Shown here: in pieces, positions 44,140-57,989 of the stretch | Layout of the letters: each line of letters opens with the position of its first letter | Position numbering within the stretch: the stretch's first letter is position 1 | Assembly: GCF_002099425.1 (NCBI RefSeq) | Contig: NW_018344159.1 | Span: forward strand, 682,001-746,000 | Source of the DNA: Phascolarctos cinereus | Taxonomy: Eukaryota; Chordata; Mammalia; Diprotodontia; Phascolarctidae | Reading direction: 5' to 3' | DNA: 64,000 bases | The notes under the pieces: generated by a model | Database searches by the model: none | What the model saw: the letters and a program-made list of their open reading frames with translations, nothing else | Told to the model about the DNA's origin: nothing | Position numbers and translations under genes: made by a program

Positions 44140-44560
44140 TCCCTCTAGTCTGGTTTCTATCCCTAACACCCCACTGAAACTTCACTCATAGGTTACTAGT
44201 GTTTTTCTTGCCAAATTCAATGATTTTAAAAAAATATTGTCCTTGTCCTCTTTGACCTCAACTTCACATCTAACATTGACAACTCACTCCTTGAAACTTA
44301 TTGTTCCTTTGGTTACTGTAACATAGTACTTCCCTGGCTTTCTTCTTCTGTCTTTGATTTGACTTCTCTTCCTTTTCTTCCTTCCTCTGGTAATTGTGGA
44401 TGATCCGCTTATGTGACTTTGTCTTCAGCTGGGCTTACTGCGTTCTCTTCCCTTTAGAAGTCTTTTGCTACTGTGACTGAAACTATCACTTCTCTGGGGT
44501 TGACTCTCAAATCCTGATTCCTAATTCTAGTTCTGCATTTCCAGTACCCCTACACATTTA
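44140..44560 (+). mobile_element. L2 LINE, RT N-terminal fragment
   Basis: 'tctggtttctatccctaacaccccactgaaacttcactcataggttactag' parallels the L2 text coding SGF...HSTETALTKVTNDL; 'ctcctttgacctcaactt' style text follows. It is old and frame-broken. Confidence 0.6.
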
Positions 44561-44769
44561 ATAACATTAAAATGGAATGTTTAGGCTTCCCCTGTCTTCT
44601 TGTATCCTTTCTTCTAGTTTTCTTTCCAAAATAAACTCTACTTGTTTACCTACAGAACAATTTCTAGTGAACAAAAAAATTGTTAAATTGAATAGAATCA
44701 GTACTATCACTATTTTTTCAAGACTCTTGTCTGGAAACATTTGTCACCTTTGTTTCCCCATATCCAGCT

Positions 44770-45008
44770 CAGTTCAACAAACCTTAAGTGCCATATGTAT
44801 GCAAGTCACTGTTATAGGCAATCATGAAACAAAGATCAAGAAACTTGTAGTCTACTGAGATTAGGAGTTGAGGAAAAGGAGTATAATCTACATACCAGCT
44901 AAGTATAAATTATAGTAGGAAGTTATGAGTGAAAAGAGAACAGATAACATCCTCTAGGAATATTTGGGAAGAAAGAGAAGGGTCAGGTCAGGTAAGGGAG
45001 GGTCAGGT
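44770..45008 (-). mobile_element. L2 3' end interrupted by SINE array (part 1)
   Basis: 'acaaaccttaagtgccatatgtatgcaagtcactg...aacttgtagtctactgagattagg' is a reverse L2 3' end. It resumes at 45583 ('ctgacctaagccttgaaggaagg', 'ctaggaggtagcgatgaggag'). Confidence 0.7.
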
Positions 45009-45023
45009 AAGACTGCGTGAAGA

Positions 45024-45192
45024 GGGGGCAGCTGGTTGGCACAGTGGATAGAGCACCAGCCCTGAAGTCAGGAGGACCTGAGTTCAAATTCGGCCTCAGA
45101 CCAAACACTTGGCACTTACTAGCTGTGTGACCCTGGGCAAGTCACTTAACCCCAATTACCTTAAAAAAAAAAAGAAACAGAAAAAGAAAAAA
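45024..45192 (+). mobile_element. WSINE1/SINE1-type SINE, array copy A
   Basis: Full-length: GGGGCAGCTGGTTGGCACAG head, 'ccctgaagtcaggaggacctgagttc', 'gcctcagaccaaacacttggcacttactagctgtgtgaccctggg' and an A-tail with AAAG/ACAG interruptions. The left target duplication, AAGACTGCGTGAAGA, is at 45009-45023. Confidence 0.95.
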
Positions 45193-45351
45193 GGGGCAAC
45201 TAGGTGGCACAGTGGATAGAGTGCTGGCCCTGAAGCCAGGAGGACCTGAGTTCAAATATGGCCTCAGACCAAACACTTAACACTTACTAGCTGTGTGACC
45301 CTGGGCAAGTCACTTAACCCCAATTAGCTAAAAAAGAAAAAAAATGTAAAA
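45193..45351 (+). mobile_element. WSINE1/SINE1-type SINE, array copy B
   Basis: Full-length, same orientation. It begins directly at the end of copy A's tail with GGGGCAACTAGGTGGCACAG and ends in its own A-rich tail. It shares the 'cagaccaaacacttaacactt' variant with copy A. Confidence 0.95.
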
Positions 45352-45489
45352 GGGGGCAGCTAGGTGGCGCAGTGGATAGAGCACCAGCCCTGAAGTCAGG
45401 AGGAACTGAGTTCAAATCCAGTCCCTCAGACCTGACACTTACTAGCTGTGTGACCCTGGGCAAGTCACTTAACCCCAATTGCCTGAACG

Positions 45490-45490
<1 letters not shown>
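45352..45490 (+). mobile_element. WSINE1/SINE1-type SINE, array copy C
   Basis: It begins GGGGGCAGCTAGGTGGCGCA at the end of copy B's tail. It reads 'cctcagacctgacacttactagc' without the 'ccaaa' variant of A and B. Its tail is replaced by the AC microsatellite. Confidence 0.95.

Positions 45491-45567
<77 letters not shown>
45491..45567. repeat. (AC)n microsatellite at a SINE tail
   Basis: About 38 pure AC units, directly after SINE copy C and directly before the right target duplication AAGACTGCACGAAGA (45568-45582). Confidence 0.97.
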
Positions 45568-45569
<2 letters not shown>

Positions 45570-45582
45570 GACTGCACGAAGA

Positions 45583-45725
45583 ACTTTGTACCTGACCTAA
45601 GCCTTGAAGGAAGGTAAAGATTCTAGGAGGTAGCGATGAGGAGAAGGTGAATTCTAGGCATAGGAGTCAACCTTTCAAAAACATGGAGGCAGGGAGAGAA
45701 TGCCAAGTTATAAAGAGAAGTAAAT
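45583..45725 (-). mobile_element. L2 3' region (part 2, after SINE array)
   Basis: 'tgtacctgacctaagccttgaaggaagg', then 'ggaggtagcgatgaggag' and 'ggcagggagagaatgccaag', continues the reverse L2 of 44770-45008. Confidence 0.7.
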
Positions 45726-45734
45726 AAGAACAGA

Positions 45735-46065
45735 ATTATAATATTTTAGGAAGGTCCTCAGGTCATCTAGTTCAATGTCTACCTGAGCAACCTCTGTCTT
45801 TTAAATATCAGTGCCAAGATCAACTTCTGTATTTTTTTTTGGAAGTTACCTCCACCCAATAATGGGGAACTCACTACCTCACTACACTGCTTCATAGTAT
45901 ATTTCATTTTTAGACATGTCTAATTGTTAGGAAGGCTTCCTTGTGGTGAGCTGTAGTCTCACTCTCTAATTTCTACCCACTGGTACTAATCATGCTTTTT
46001 GTAGCCAACTAAAATAAGTTCTTGAAGGTTGCCAATGATCTTTCAGTTGTAAAATATGAGGGTCT
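45735..46065 (-). mobile_element. CR1/L3 LINE 3' end
   Basis: 'gaaggtcctcaggtcatctagttcaatgtctacctgagcaacc', 'taatggggaactcactacctcac' and 'tctaattgttaggaaggcttcc' are the reverse CR1/L3 3' end, as in the copy at 32.8 kb. Confidence 0.82.
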
Positions 46066-46089
46066 TTTTTTTTCAGTTCTCACAGCCTC

Positions 46090-46790
46090 CTTTTGGATTT
46101 TCACCTTTGTTTTGGTGTCTGTGATACTACTCTCTCCTAATTGTCCTTGTCTGCCTTCTCCTTTTCATCCTCCATTTCTGGATTGTTGTTAATCTGCTAT
46201 TCCAGCCTTTTCCCACTCTTGACTATCCCTGGCCTCTGTTCTGGGTCCTTTTCTCTTCTCTCCTTGTATTATCTTCTTTGATGATTTTATCAGCTTCCCA
46301 TGGGTTCAGTTATCACATAGATGCAGATAACTCCAAAGTCTATATACTATTTTCCTGAACTCCAGTCTTGGACCTCCACTTAATTGTTTGGAAATCTCTA
46401 CCTGGATGCTTATATCTCAAACTCAGAAAATCTAGAATTAAACTGATTTTCTTAAATTAACTGCTTTTCCAGACCTTTTATTGTTAAAGGCCACCAGCAT
46501 CCTCTAGTCACCTGTGTTTATAACCTTTGCCACTTTATACCCTTTCAGTCTTATATCCAGTCACCAATTCTGTTGAATTTATCTCCAGAGGATCACTTGT
46601 TATCCCTCCGTTTTGTTTCACACATTAGCTTCTTTAAGGTTTTTATCACTTCTTAGATTCCTTAGTGATTTCCCTGCCTCTCTAATTTGTCCTTTGTGCA
46701 CATATCAAGATAATCTTCCTAAGGCAAAGATCTATGTCATATTTTAAAGTTTTTATAGAGATTATCATTCACTTCCCAATAAATAATTCT
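46090..46790 (+). mobile_element. L2 LINE, RT to C-terminal fragment
   Basis: 'ttctgggtccttttctcttctctccttgtattatc', 'ttatcagcttcccatgggttcagttatcacatagatgcagataac' (the YADD region), 'aatctctacctggatgcttatatctcaaactc', then text toward the 3' end. It is old and frame-broken. Confidence 0.78.
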
Positions 46791-46879
46791 TCCTCTAATA
46801 CCTTCTCATAAAAAAAAAAGAGGTAAAGGAAAAAATCTAATGTGGTAATTATACATGAGAGTATTTATAACTTTCCATT

Positions 46880-47150
46880 TTTGTCATTTGCTATTTAAAT
46901 TTTAGTTATTTGGAACTAAAACCATCCGTTGTTTTTGACCTGAGTATTACCTTTTAGTGTTGTCTTTATTTATGTTGTAGTAGTCATTGCAGATATTATT
47001 CTCTTGGTTCTGTTTACTTCATTCTGCATCATTTCTTACAAGTCTTACCATGTTTCTCAGAATACTTCTTGCTCACTTTACCTTTCGGTTCAGTAATATT
47101 CCACTACATTAATGAATTTCATTTTTTAAATCATTAATTGTTGGGCATAG
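46880..47150 (-). mobile_element. L1 LINE 3' fragment
   Basis: 'ttctcttggttctgtttacttcattctgcatcatttcttacaagtcttaccatg' and 'agtaatattccactacatt' are the reverse L1 ORF2 end. Confidence 0.8.
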
Positions 47151-47159
47151 TACTTCAGA

Positions 47160-47460
47160 ATACTGTTTTTTGTGTGACCCAAAGTAGGAAATAAAATAGT
47201 TACTCACTGATAGGAAAATGGCTGAACAAATTGTATGTTAATATTAAGATATATTGTTCCATAAAAAATGAAAAGATAAATGTTAGGAATCCATAGAAAC
47301 ATCAGGCAACTCTATGAACTTTTGAAGAGTGAAAGAAACAGAGTATATACGATGACTAATAACATAAACAAAAGCACAACTGATAGGCAGCTATGCTCTA
47401 ATTAATTGTAATGACCAATCTCCATCCTAGAAAAAAAATCGATGAAATGTATTTCCTTCC
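47160..47460 (+). mobile_element. L1/HAL1 3' fragment
   Basis: 'tcactgataggaaaatggctgaacaaattgtatg', then 'gaaagaaacagagtatatacgatgactaataacataaac', is sense-strand L1/HAL1 3' text. Confidence 0.6.
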
Positions 47461-47474
47461 TGTTTGTAGAGAAT

Positions 47475-47721
47475 TGGGGAAACAGCTAGGTGGAGCAGTG
47501 GATAGAATGCTGAGCTTAGAGTTAGGGAGAACTGTGTTCAAATCCATCCTCAGACACTTCCTAGCTGTGTGATCTTGGGCAAGTTATTTAACCTGTGTTT
47601 GCCACTGGTAAAAGTAATGGCAAGCCACTCCAGTATCTTTGGGAAGAAAACCCCACACACAGAGGTCTACAGGGTCACAGAGTCAGACACAACTGAAATG
47701 ACTGAATAACAACATAACATA
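47475..47721 (+). mobile_element. MAR1-type SINE, full length
   Basis: Head 'acagctaggtggagcagtggatagaatgctg', CORE 'cacttcctagctgtgtgatcttgggcaagttatttaacc' and tail 'ccacacacagaggtctacagggtcacagagtcagacacaactgaaatgactgaataacaac'. Confidence 0.92.
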
Positions 47722-47724
47722 CAA

Positions 47725-48434
47725 GGTACTAACAATATTTTTTGTAAAATTAATAATCCTATTTTATTATATGTGGACCTTGCTATTAAGGAGAGCATAC
47801 CTGACACAAACTTATTATGAGGTTATTGGTGGTGACTTAGGCTCCTGAAAATTTTGAGGTAAATAGGAAAAACATGTTCTGATTGCATTTGGTTATGCAA
47901 ATATCGAGGGCTAGAGATTGAGTGGGAAAGACAAGGGAAGAAGGAATAAGAATAGTACCACTTTGTTTTTCCTTTCCCCTTAAGACCAATATAGGGTCCA
48001 GTCTCACTATCAGAATGTACTCTCTCTCTTTTTTGTCCCTCATGAGAGGAGACACAAAAAGGAAAAAGAAAAGAGCATGCTCCAGAGGTTGGTGTCAGCT
48101 GTTCCTTCTACTAAGGTATTTTGCTTAATCGTTTTTCTTTGTTATAAGGGGAAGATTCAATGTAGGTGTCATCATCAGACTAGACCTGTGATTTCTCTGG
48201 TATAAAAGACTTCAATGAAAAACATTTCCTTTACCAATTTGAATCAGTAATAGTTCAGCCTCTTTGTAGTCTTAGAGAGTTTCCTGGCCTGAAGTCACAC
48301 AGCTATTTGTCAGAGGATGACCTTGAAATGAAATCTTGCTTGCTCTTAAGGCCCTCTCTGTCTGCAGTGCCATGCAACCTTTCATGTAAAAAAAGATTGA
48401 ATATAAGATTACTCCCTCCTGCCCCCATGCATCT
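47725..48434. other. Intron 2 stretch, mostly unrecognised
   Basis: A reverse MIR scrap ('ctggcctgaagtcacacagc') lies near 48270-48345. Otherwise nothing is recognised. Confidence 0.45.
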
Positions 48435-48682
48435 GTTGTTCTTCAATGGTTTCGGTCATGTCTGGCTCTTTGTGACCCCATTTGGGATTTTCCTGGCAAA
48501 GGTACTGGAGTGATTTGCCATTTCCTTCTCCAGCTCACTTTATAGATGAGGAAACTGAGGCAGACAGGGTTCAGTGACTTGCCTAGGGTCAAACAGCTGG
48601 TAAGTGTCTGAGACCACATTTGAACTCAGTACCTTCTGATTCCAGGCCTGGTGCTCTATCCTTTGTGCTACCTATCTGCTTC
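48435..48682 (-). mobile_element. MAR1-type SINE, full length
   Basis: Tail 'gtttcggtcatgtctggctctttgtgaccccatttgggattttcctggc', CORE 'gacttgcctagggtcaaacagctggtaagtg' and head 'ggtgctctatcctttgtgctacc'. Confidence 0.92.
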
Positions 48683-49114
48683 TATACACATACATATACA
48701 CACCAAAAAAAAGGTGTAGCTACAAATGTTTTCATTGTATGTATTATTCTTTTTATCCTTTACATTTGGGGGCTGTAGATCTAGTAATAGGGTTGCTGAA
48801 TTGAAGTTTAATAACTATTTTCTTGCATAATTCCACATTATCATTTTATAATTTATTCTGCTCCATGTTTGGTTACAAATTCTTCTATCCTCAGACATAG
48901 AAGAAAAAACCTGCCATTCTTCTGATATTTTTTATGGCACTGCTTTTTACATTTGGATCATCTACAATAGAGTTTATTGCAGAATAGAGTTTAGGTAAGA
49001 TGCCGATCTAAACCTTCCACCAAATAGCTTTGTAGTGTAGTTTTATCCTAACTGTTAAAAAGTAAAAAAGTAGGTTCTAGGCATTAAAGGCTGATAAATT
49101 ATTCATTGATCCAA

Positions 49115-50010
49115 ATCAATTTGGCAAGCATTCATGAAGCATCTACTATGTACAAGGGATATACATACAAAATTAAAAATCATCTCTGTTTTTGAGGAGC
49201 TCTTGTTTTACATAGAGGAATGTTTGCAAACAGATAGAAATATGCTCCTCCTCTTAATAGTTTGAGGAAAGAGAGCTAAAGATTCCCCGTAAGAGATGAC
49301 ACATGAGATGATAATTGAAGGGAGCTAAGGATTCTGAGATATGAAGGTGAGGGGAAAGTGATTTGCAGAGGTGGTACTTGGGACAGATTGTGTTGTGTCC
49401 AGGAAACAACAGGTGGGATCCAGCATTCTGGGAACAAGTAGGACAATTTGACTGGATTATAGGGTGTGTGATGGGAAATAATATTTGGTAAGCCTGGAAA
49501 AGTAGGCTGGGGACAGATGGTATAGGGCTTCAAGTGTCAAGCTGAGGTTTGTATTTTTATCCTAGTGGCAAAAGTGAACCAGTGAAGGTTCCTGGGCAGA
49601 AGGATAACATGGTCAGACTTATGCTTTAAGAAGGTCAGAATTAGGGAAATAGATTTGAGGATCATCTGTATTTAAAACTGGGAGTGAACTTGATTTTTCA
49701 AGGAAGACTGTATAAAAAGAGAAGGGGAATAGGACAAGTTTAGGGAACACTTACATTAAATATATTTTGGGGGGAAATAAGGGTAGCCTGAATGAATATT
49801 TAATTGTTTGTAACTAGTAAAGAAAACATTAAATATTTTAAAAGAGGAGTAGGAGCCAGCAAAAAAAGACAGTTAAGCAGAGATAGAGAACCAAGAGAGT
49901 GGAGCTTCTCTGAAATCAAGGGAGAGGAGAATATGTTTAGTTGGAGGTGATGGTCAACAGTGTCAGCTATAGGTAATGTAAAACGAAAGATGCCAATAAA
50001 AATGACATAC
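49115..50010 (-). mobile_element. L2 LINE with internal deletions
   Basis: 'aagcattcatgaagcatctactatgtacaaggg', 'aagcctggaaaagtaggctggggacagatgg', 'gataacatggtcagacttatgctttaagaagg', 'gagaagatg'-type L2 text and finally 'ggtgatggtcaacagtgtcagc'. The reverse strand is L2 RT through 3' end, with several sections missing. Confidence 0.82.
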
Positions 50011-50164
50011 TTTTTTATATCTGAGAAGAAAAAAAGAGTTAACCAAAACTAACTAGTACAGTGGAGTAGTGTGTCGTTTTAATGTTTTTAAACAGAAAAT
50101 TCTAATCATAATGGTTATTTTTACATACGGTTTTTTTATTTACTAACTTGGACGTTCTTTGTAG

Positions 50165-50395
50165 AAATAATAATAGCTTATGTTTGTATCATACTTCATA
50201 GTTTACAGAGAGCTTTCCTCATATCATATGAGATAGTGTAATTGTTATTATCCTCAATTTACATATGAGGAAAACAGAGTCTTAGAGAGGTTAAGTGATT
50301 GGACCAAAGTTACACAGCTAGTAGTAAATGGCAAAGCCTGAATTTGAAACCAGAGCTTTTGCCTTCATATTCAGTGCTATTTCCTCTACCTCGGG
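50165..50395 (-). mobile_element. Ther-1/MIR-type SINE
   Basis: 'catacttcatagtttacagagagctttcctcatatc', 'gaggttaagtgattggaccaaagttacacagctagtag' and 'attcagtgctatttcctctacc'. Confidence 0.85.
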
Positions 50396-50631
50396 CAGAT
50401 AATGTGTTCTAATTCTGGACGGTTAGAAAATGATAACATGGAAATTTTTTTAAATAATCATGCCACATATTGACATTTCATTGAGATATGTTTTTTAGGT
50501 ACTTACTCTTCTTTGGTTAGTTTGTTTAGATTATTCTTTATCACTATAGAAATTTTACAATGCCTTTGTGCTATACTTTAGCATCAGTAGGTAATAAACT
50601 TGTCTGCAGGTAGGCATATATAGTAGCTGCA

Positions 50632-50632
<1 letters not shown>

Positions 50633-50682
<50 letters not shown>
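50633..50682. repeat. (TA)n microsatellite
   Basis: About 25 TA units abutting the head of a MAR1 SINE. A shorter TATG/TG stretch lies on the other side of the SINE (50943-50970). Confidence 0.95.
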
Positions 50683-50686
<4 letters not shown>

Positions 50687-50690
<4 letters not shown>

Positions 50691-50942
50691 GCAGCTCGGG
50701 GGCACAGTGGCTAGAGTGCTGGGCCTGGCTTCAGGAAGACTCATCTTCCTGAATTCAAAACTGACCTCATATGCTCACTAGCTGTATGAGTCTGGGCAAG
50801 TCACTAAACCCTGTTTGCCTCAGTTTCCTCATCTGTAAAATGAGTTACAGAAGGAAATGGCAAACCACTCTAGTATCTCTGCCAAGAAAACCCCAAATGG
50901 GGTTGTGAAGAATAGGACTCAACTGAAAAATGCCTGAACATT
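50687..50942 (+). mobile_element. MAR1-type SINE, full length
   Basis: Head 'gggcagctcgggggcacagtggctagagtgctggg', CORE 'tcactagctgtatgagtctgggcaagtcac', then 'cctcatctgtaaaatgag' and tail 'aaaccccaaatggggttgtgaagaataggactcaactg'. Confidence 0.93.
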
Positions 50943-50944
50943 TA

Positions 50945-53084
<2,140 letters not shown>

Positions 53085-53985
53085 GCTGCCAAACATGTTA
53101 AGAAAAAAACCTTTACTTCCTGAGGCATGCCCTGAGTCATTTTTGAATAACTCTGTTAAATTTTTCTTTTTTCAAACTGCAGTTTGCCTCTTTGTAACTT
53201 TTACCCATTGCTTCCACTTCTTACCACTTCATTAAAACAGAAGGAATTTAATCTCTTTCACATGACAGCCTTCTTAGTACTCTGAATATAGCTATCATAT
53301 TCCCATATCTATTCTTGTGCAAGCTAAAAGTCCCTAGTACTTTCAGCCAACCTTCTGTATGATATAGAAGTACTTAAAAATGCTGGTTGATTGATTAAGA
53401 TCTTTGACCGTTCTTGTTTCCCTCCTGGACATTCTCCTCCTTGTTATTTCTCTTTGTAAAATGTGATGTCCAAAACTCAGCATAATACTTCAAATGTTGT
53501 CTGACCCAAGGTGTCACCCCCCAGATTCATTGAGTGTGCAGTTCAGGAAAACTCTCAGCTCTTCTTCAAACTGCTCTTTAGCCATGCTTTTCACATTTTG
53601 AACTTAGGAAAGTGATTTTTAGAAACCAAGTAAGTATAAGATTTCATATTTATCCTTACTAAATTTAGTCTTATTAGATTCAACCAAATGTTCTAGCTTG
53701 TCAAGATCTTTTTGGATCCTGACCTCGTCATTCATTGTTCAATGTTGGTTATTTCTCTTAGCTTTGGGTCATCTGCAAATTGAGTAAAAAGATTTTGCAT
53801 ACCTTTTTCCAAGTCATTGATAAAGATGTTAAATAACATAGGGCTACTAACACATACCTGAGCTCTTCTGCTGGAGTCTTCCTTCTGAGCTAACATCAAA
53901 CCATTAATGGCTGTTCTATGAGTTCAGCCAGGAATTAGAATGGGAATTCTAGTTAGGAGTGTAAAAATAAATAACCCTAAATTGG
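53085..53985 (-). mobile_element. CR1/L3 LINE, RT to 3' region
   Basis: 'gatgtccaaaactcagcataatacttcaaatgttgtctgacccaagg', 'ttagtcttattagattcaaccaaatgttctagcttgtcaagatctttttggatcctgacc', 'gggtcatctgcaaattgag' and 'aagtcattgataaagatgttaaataac' follow the reverse CR1/L3 consensus order as I know it. Confidence 0.88.
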
Positions 53986-54502
53986 AAGCTAGCCTGTCTA
54001 ATTCCATTAATACAGAGATGGTGTTCATCATTGCAACAGATGGCATTTTTCTTCCATATAATCTCATTGTAGAAACAAAATAATAAGGGCTAGGCATCAA
54101 AAGTGGGTGGAGGAAAGAGTATGGAGATTGGTTTGTCAGTTTGATTAGTTTTTGACTTAACTAGTAATTAACATGGATTTTACTTTTTGTTTTATGTAAT
54201 TGCATAACACAAAACAATAGCCAAAGATTTTCAGAAATTAATGGAGACAATAAAATTCTGTCTTTTGTTAAAGTGATTTAAAGTTTAATATAATTTGTCA
54301 AATATATATATATATACACACATATATTTCAGCTAAAGAAGGAATAATTGAAATGACTGAGCTGTTAAAATATTTTTTGTCAAGTTGAAGTACTTATGAG
54401 ATCTCATGAAGCTATTATACTCATTTAGTGAATTGGTGCACTTTATTGGGATTTCTTGAAGTTAAGAAATGATTTATTATCTAAGATATTATAATTATTT
54501 GA

Positions 54503-54664
<162 letters not shown>

Positions 54665-54734
54665 TAGTTATGCCACTGTTTTGTTTTATTAGAGCATAAA
54701 TGTCTTAGAAGGAAGGAGAGAATATGGAAAGAAG

Positions 54735-54990
54735 GAAGGAAAAACTTACTGAACACTTTCTGTAGGTCAGCCACTGTGCTACGTGCTTTACAAATATTAC
54801 CTTTTTTGATTCTTATAACCACCCTGAGAGGTATGTGCAGTCATTATTCCTTTTTTACAGTTGAGGAAGCTGAAACAGGGTAAGTGACTTGCCCAGGGTC
54901 ACACAACTATTAAGTGTTTGAGGCTGGATTTGACTCAGGTTCAAATTACTCTTGAGTCAGCACTCTGTCCACTGCACCACCTAACTGCCC
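54735..54990 (-). mobile_element. Ther-1/MIR-type SINE (intron 4)
   Basis: 'ctgtaggtcagccactgtgctacgtgctttacaaatatt', 'gtaagtgacttgcccagggtcacacaac' and 'agcactctgtccactgcaccacctaactgccc'. Confidence 0.9.
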
Positions 54991-55117
54991 TTGGAACTTA
55001 ATTCAGTTAAATAAAGAATTTGCAACTTTAGTAAAAACACTTTTGTTTTTTAATGTATCTGTCATATTATGATTAGTTGCCATTAAAGGTCATGCTATAG
55101 ATAAGAAATAGTTGAGG

Positions 55118-55205
55118 TCAGACCAAGCACTTGACACTTTACTAGCTGTGTGACCCTGGGCAAGTCACTTAACCCCAATTGCCTAAAAACTAAAAAAAAA
55201 GAAAA
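55118..55205 (+). mobile_element. 5'-truncated WSINE1/SINE1-type SINE
   Basis: 'cagaccaagcacttgacactttactagctgtgtgaccctgggcaagtcacttaacccc' plus an A-tail; the tRNA head is missing. The flanks AAATAGTTGAGG (55106-55117) and AAATGTTGAGG (55206-55216) look like its target duplication, so the truncation happened on insertion. Confidence 0.88.
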
Positions 55206-55233
55206 AAATGTTGAGGAATCTATATGGAGTTAA

Positions 55234-55336
55234 GAGCAACTATGATGTGCCTGAAGAGTGGGCCTGCTTCTGTACAACAGATGTATTCTTGCATTTGATG
55301 CAGTCTGTTTAATAGATTTTATTCAGACAAGAATTT
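55234..55336 (+). pseudogene. Decayed duplicate of the 3' half of ROCK1 exon 5
   Basis: This intron 4 segment aligns with the real exon 5 from 56416 to its donor. Counting by eye gives about 16 differences over 93 columns, roughly 83% identity. The first 22 bases are identical, and the frame starts SNYDVPEEWACFCTTDV. A one-base deletion relative to the exon then shifts the frame and a stop follows, so it cannot substitute for exon 5. The match appears to run past the exon edge into the donor flank (AAGAATTT is shared). The next exon's sequence does not follow, which favours a local genomic duplication over an mRNA copy. The GT of the donor is not preserved. A 5'-truncated SINE sits just upstream. 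Confidence 0.85.
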
Positions 55337-55606
55337 CTAGATAGTTTCTTAACCTTCTCTTTATGGAATAATGTTTTTCAGTCCAGCATTAAGCAGGTCA
55401 TTTTTCCCTCTAGTACTTTTCCTGAAATTAGAATAAATTTTCATCAAGTAAATGGTATTACCTTGATTTTGTAATTTGATGTGTACGTAACTTTAATTTG
55501 AGACTCAAATCAAAAAAATGGAAATTGCCTTTGGCATCTTTTGAACAGTTTCTTTTAAAAAATAGAGTACTTTTTTTTTTCAAGGCGAACTACATACATA
55601 CCTGTA

Positions 55607-55846
55607 CTGTTGTTTTTGATTGTTTAGTTGTGTTCAGTTCTGTCCAATTCTATGTGACTCCATTTGGGGTTTTCTTAGCAAAGATACTGGAGTTGTCGCC
55701 ATTTCCTTCCTCAGTTCATTTTTCAGAGGAAGAAATTGAGGCAAACAGGGACGTGGACTGCTTAGGGTCACAAGTAAGCATCTAAGGTTGCATTTGAACT
55801 CAGGTCTTCCCGACCCCTGGACCAACACTATCCACTGAGCTACCCC
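55607..55846 (-). mobile_element. MAR1-type SINE
   Basis: Tail 'gttgtgttcagttctgtccaattctatgtgactccatttggggttttcttagc', a shortened CORE 'tgcttagggtcacaag' and head 'ccaacactatccactgagctacccc'. Confidence 0.9.
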
Positions 55847-56084
55847 TCATATTTGTACTAACAGGTTATAAAATGCTAGTGATTTAAATATAGTGGTGTA
55901 GATAGTCCCTTGTTACAGCTGTAGTCTAGTTTCAGAGATATCCTTCCATCTTTGAAAGTAGTGGGCTTCCTTCTTAGTTTCAAATTCAGAAAACAAATGA
56001 ACAAAAAAAAACCCCAACCCAAAACAAAACCTCATCATTTAAACAGGAAACAAGTATTCACTATGGAAGTAAAAAACCAAGCAG

Positions 56085-56200
56085 GGACCTTGTGACCTTG
56101 GACAAATCACTTCCTATCTCTGGACCTTAGTTTTCACATTGTATAAAATGGGGCTTGACCTCTGAAGTCTCTTTTAGCCCTAAATCTAATGCTTTATTTG
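56085..56200 (+). mobile_element. MIR-type SINE fragment
   Basis: 'ttgtgaccttggacaaatcacttcctatctctggaccttagttttcacattgtataaaatgggg' is a CORE region. Confidence 0.8.
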
Positions 56201-56335
56201 TATTTAGGGGCAGATTATATGTGGAATGTGATTATCCTGAATTAATGTTTTTATAAGTAAAAAATTTATGTTGATAACCATTTTTCTTGATCCTCTTCTG
56301 ATAAAGTAACTATTTTGTATTCATATCTTAAATAG

Positions 56336-56512
<177 letters not shown>

Positions 56513-56839
56513 TAAGAATTTAAATCACTAAAAATTGTTTTCTTGGTTTGTTAAAATAAAAAGTGAAAAATTGTGTAAGTTATCCTGGCGTCAAGGTTCC
56601 TTTTCAGCTAATATAACTGAAGAAGATAAATCTTTTAAAATTCATAAGCTTATCTTTCCTTTTTAAAATACAAATCATTACATCATTCTACAATTTTCAT
56701 CACAGTCTGTTTAATGTAGAGGTCATTCATGTAATCAGTAATACTTATATAACATTCCTTCTAACTTCTTAACTTTAAAACACAGTATATGTAATAGGAA
56801 GACATTGCCAAAAATTTTTTGTAGTACTTTAGGAGTTAG

Positions 56840-57575
<736 letters not shown>

Positions 57576-57579
57576 ATTA

Positions 57580-57780
57580 ATTCAGTAAACCTTTATTAAG
57601 CTCTTAATTCTATAGTGCATTCTAGTAAGTACATGATTAGCCATGTACACAGATACACATAGTGTATTAGAAGAGAAAAATTTATAAAAGGAGTTACAAA
57701 GTCCCATGAGTTTATATGAGAAACTATAGCTTTGAGGTGAATGTTGGAGAAGAAAAGAAAGAATCTGGTAAAACTTCTTA
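57580..57780 (-). mobile_element. L2 3'-end fragment
   Basis: 'cagtaaacctttattaagctcttaattctatagtgc' and 'actatagctttgaggtgaatgttgg' resemble a diverged reverse L2 3' end. Confidence 0.5.
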
Positions 57781-57989
57781 GAATTGGGGATAATTGATCT
57801 TATTTTATAAGATGGCAATAGTTTTATTTTTGTATTTCCCTTTTGCTCTTTGCATTTTCAAGCATCAGATATGGTATCAAGGTATCAGATTTTTTAGCAG
57901 TCCATAACTAAGGTCTTTATTTATTGAGGGTATATATGGTTCTTCAAAGATATTTTATGCCTTAAAATTGTAAAATTCCACTTGAGTGA

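Noticed and set aside
45314-45617. Open frames with Val-Cys or Thr-His repeats
   Set aside because: They are translations of the AC microsatellite and the adjoining SINE.
55234-55336. A functional mutually exclusive alternative exon 5
   Set aside because: A one-base deletion shifts the frame to a stop, the donor GT is missing, and only the 3' half of the exon is present.
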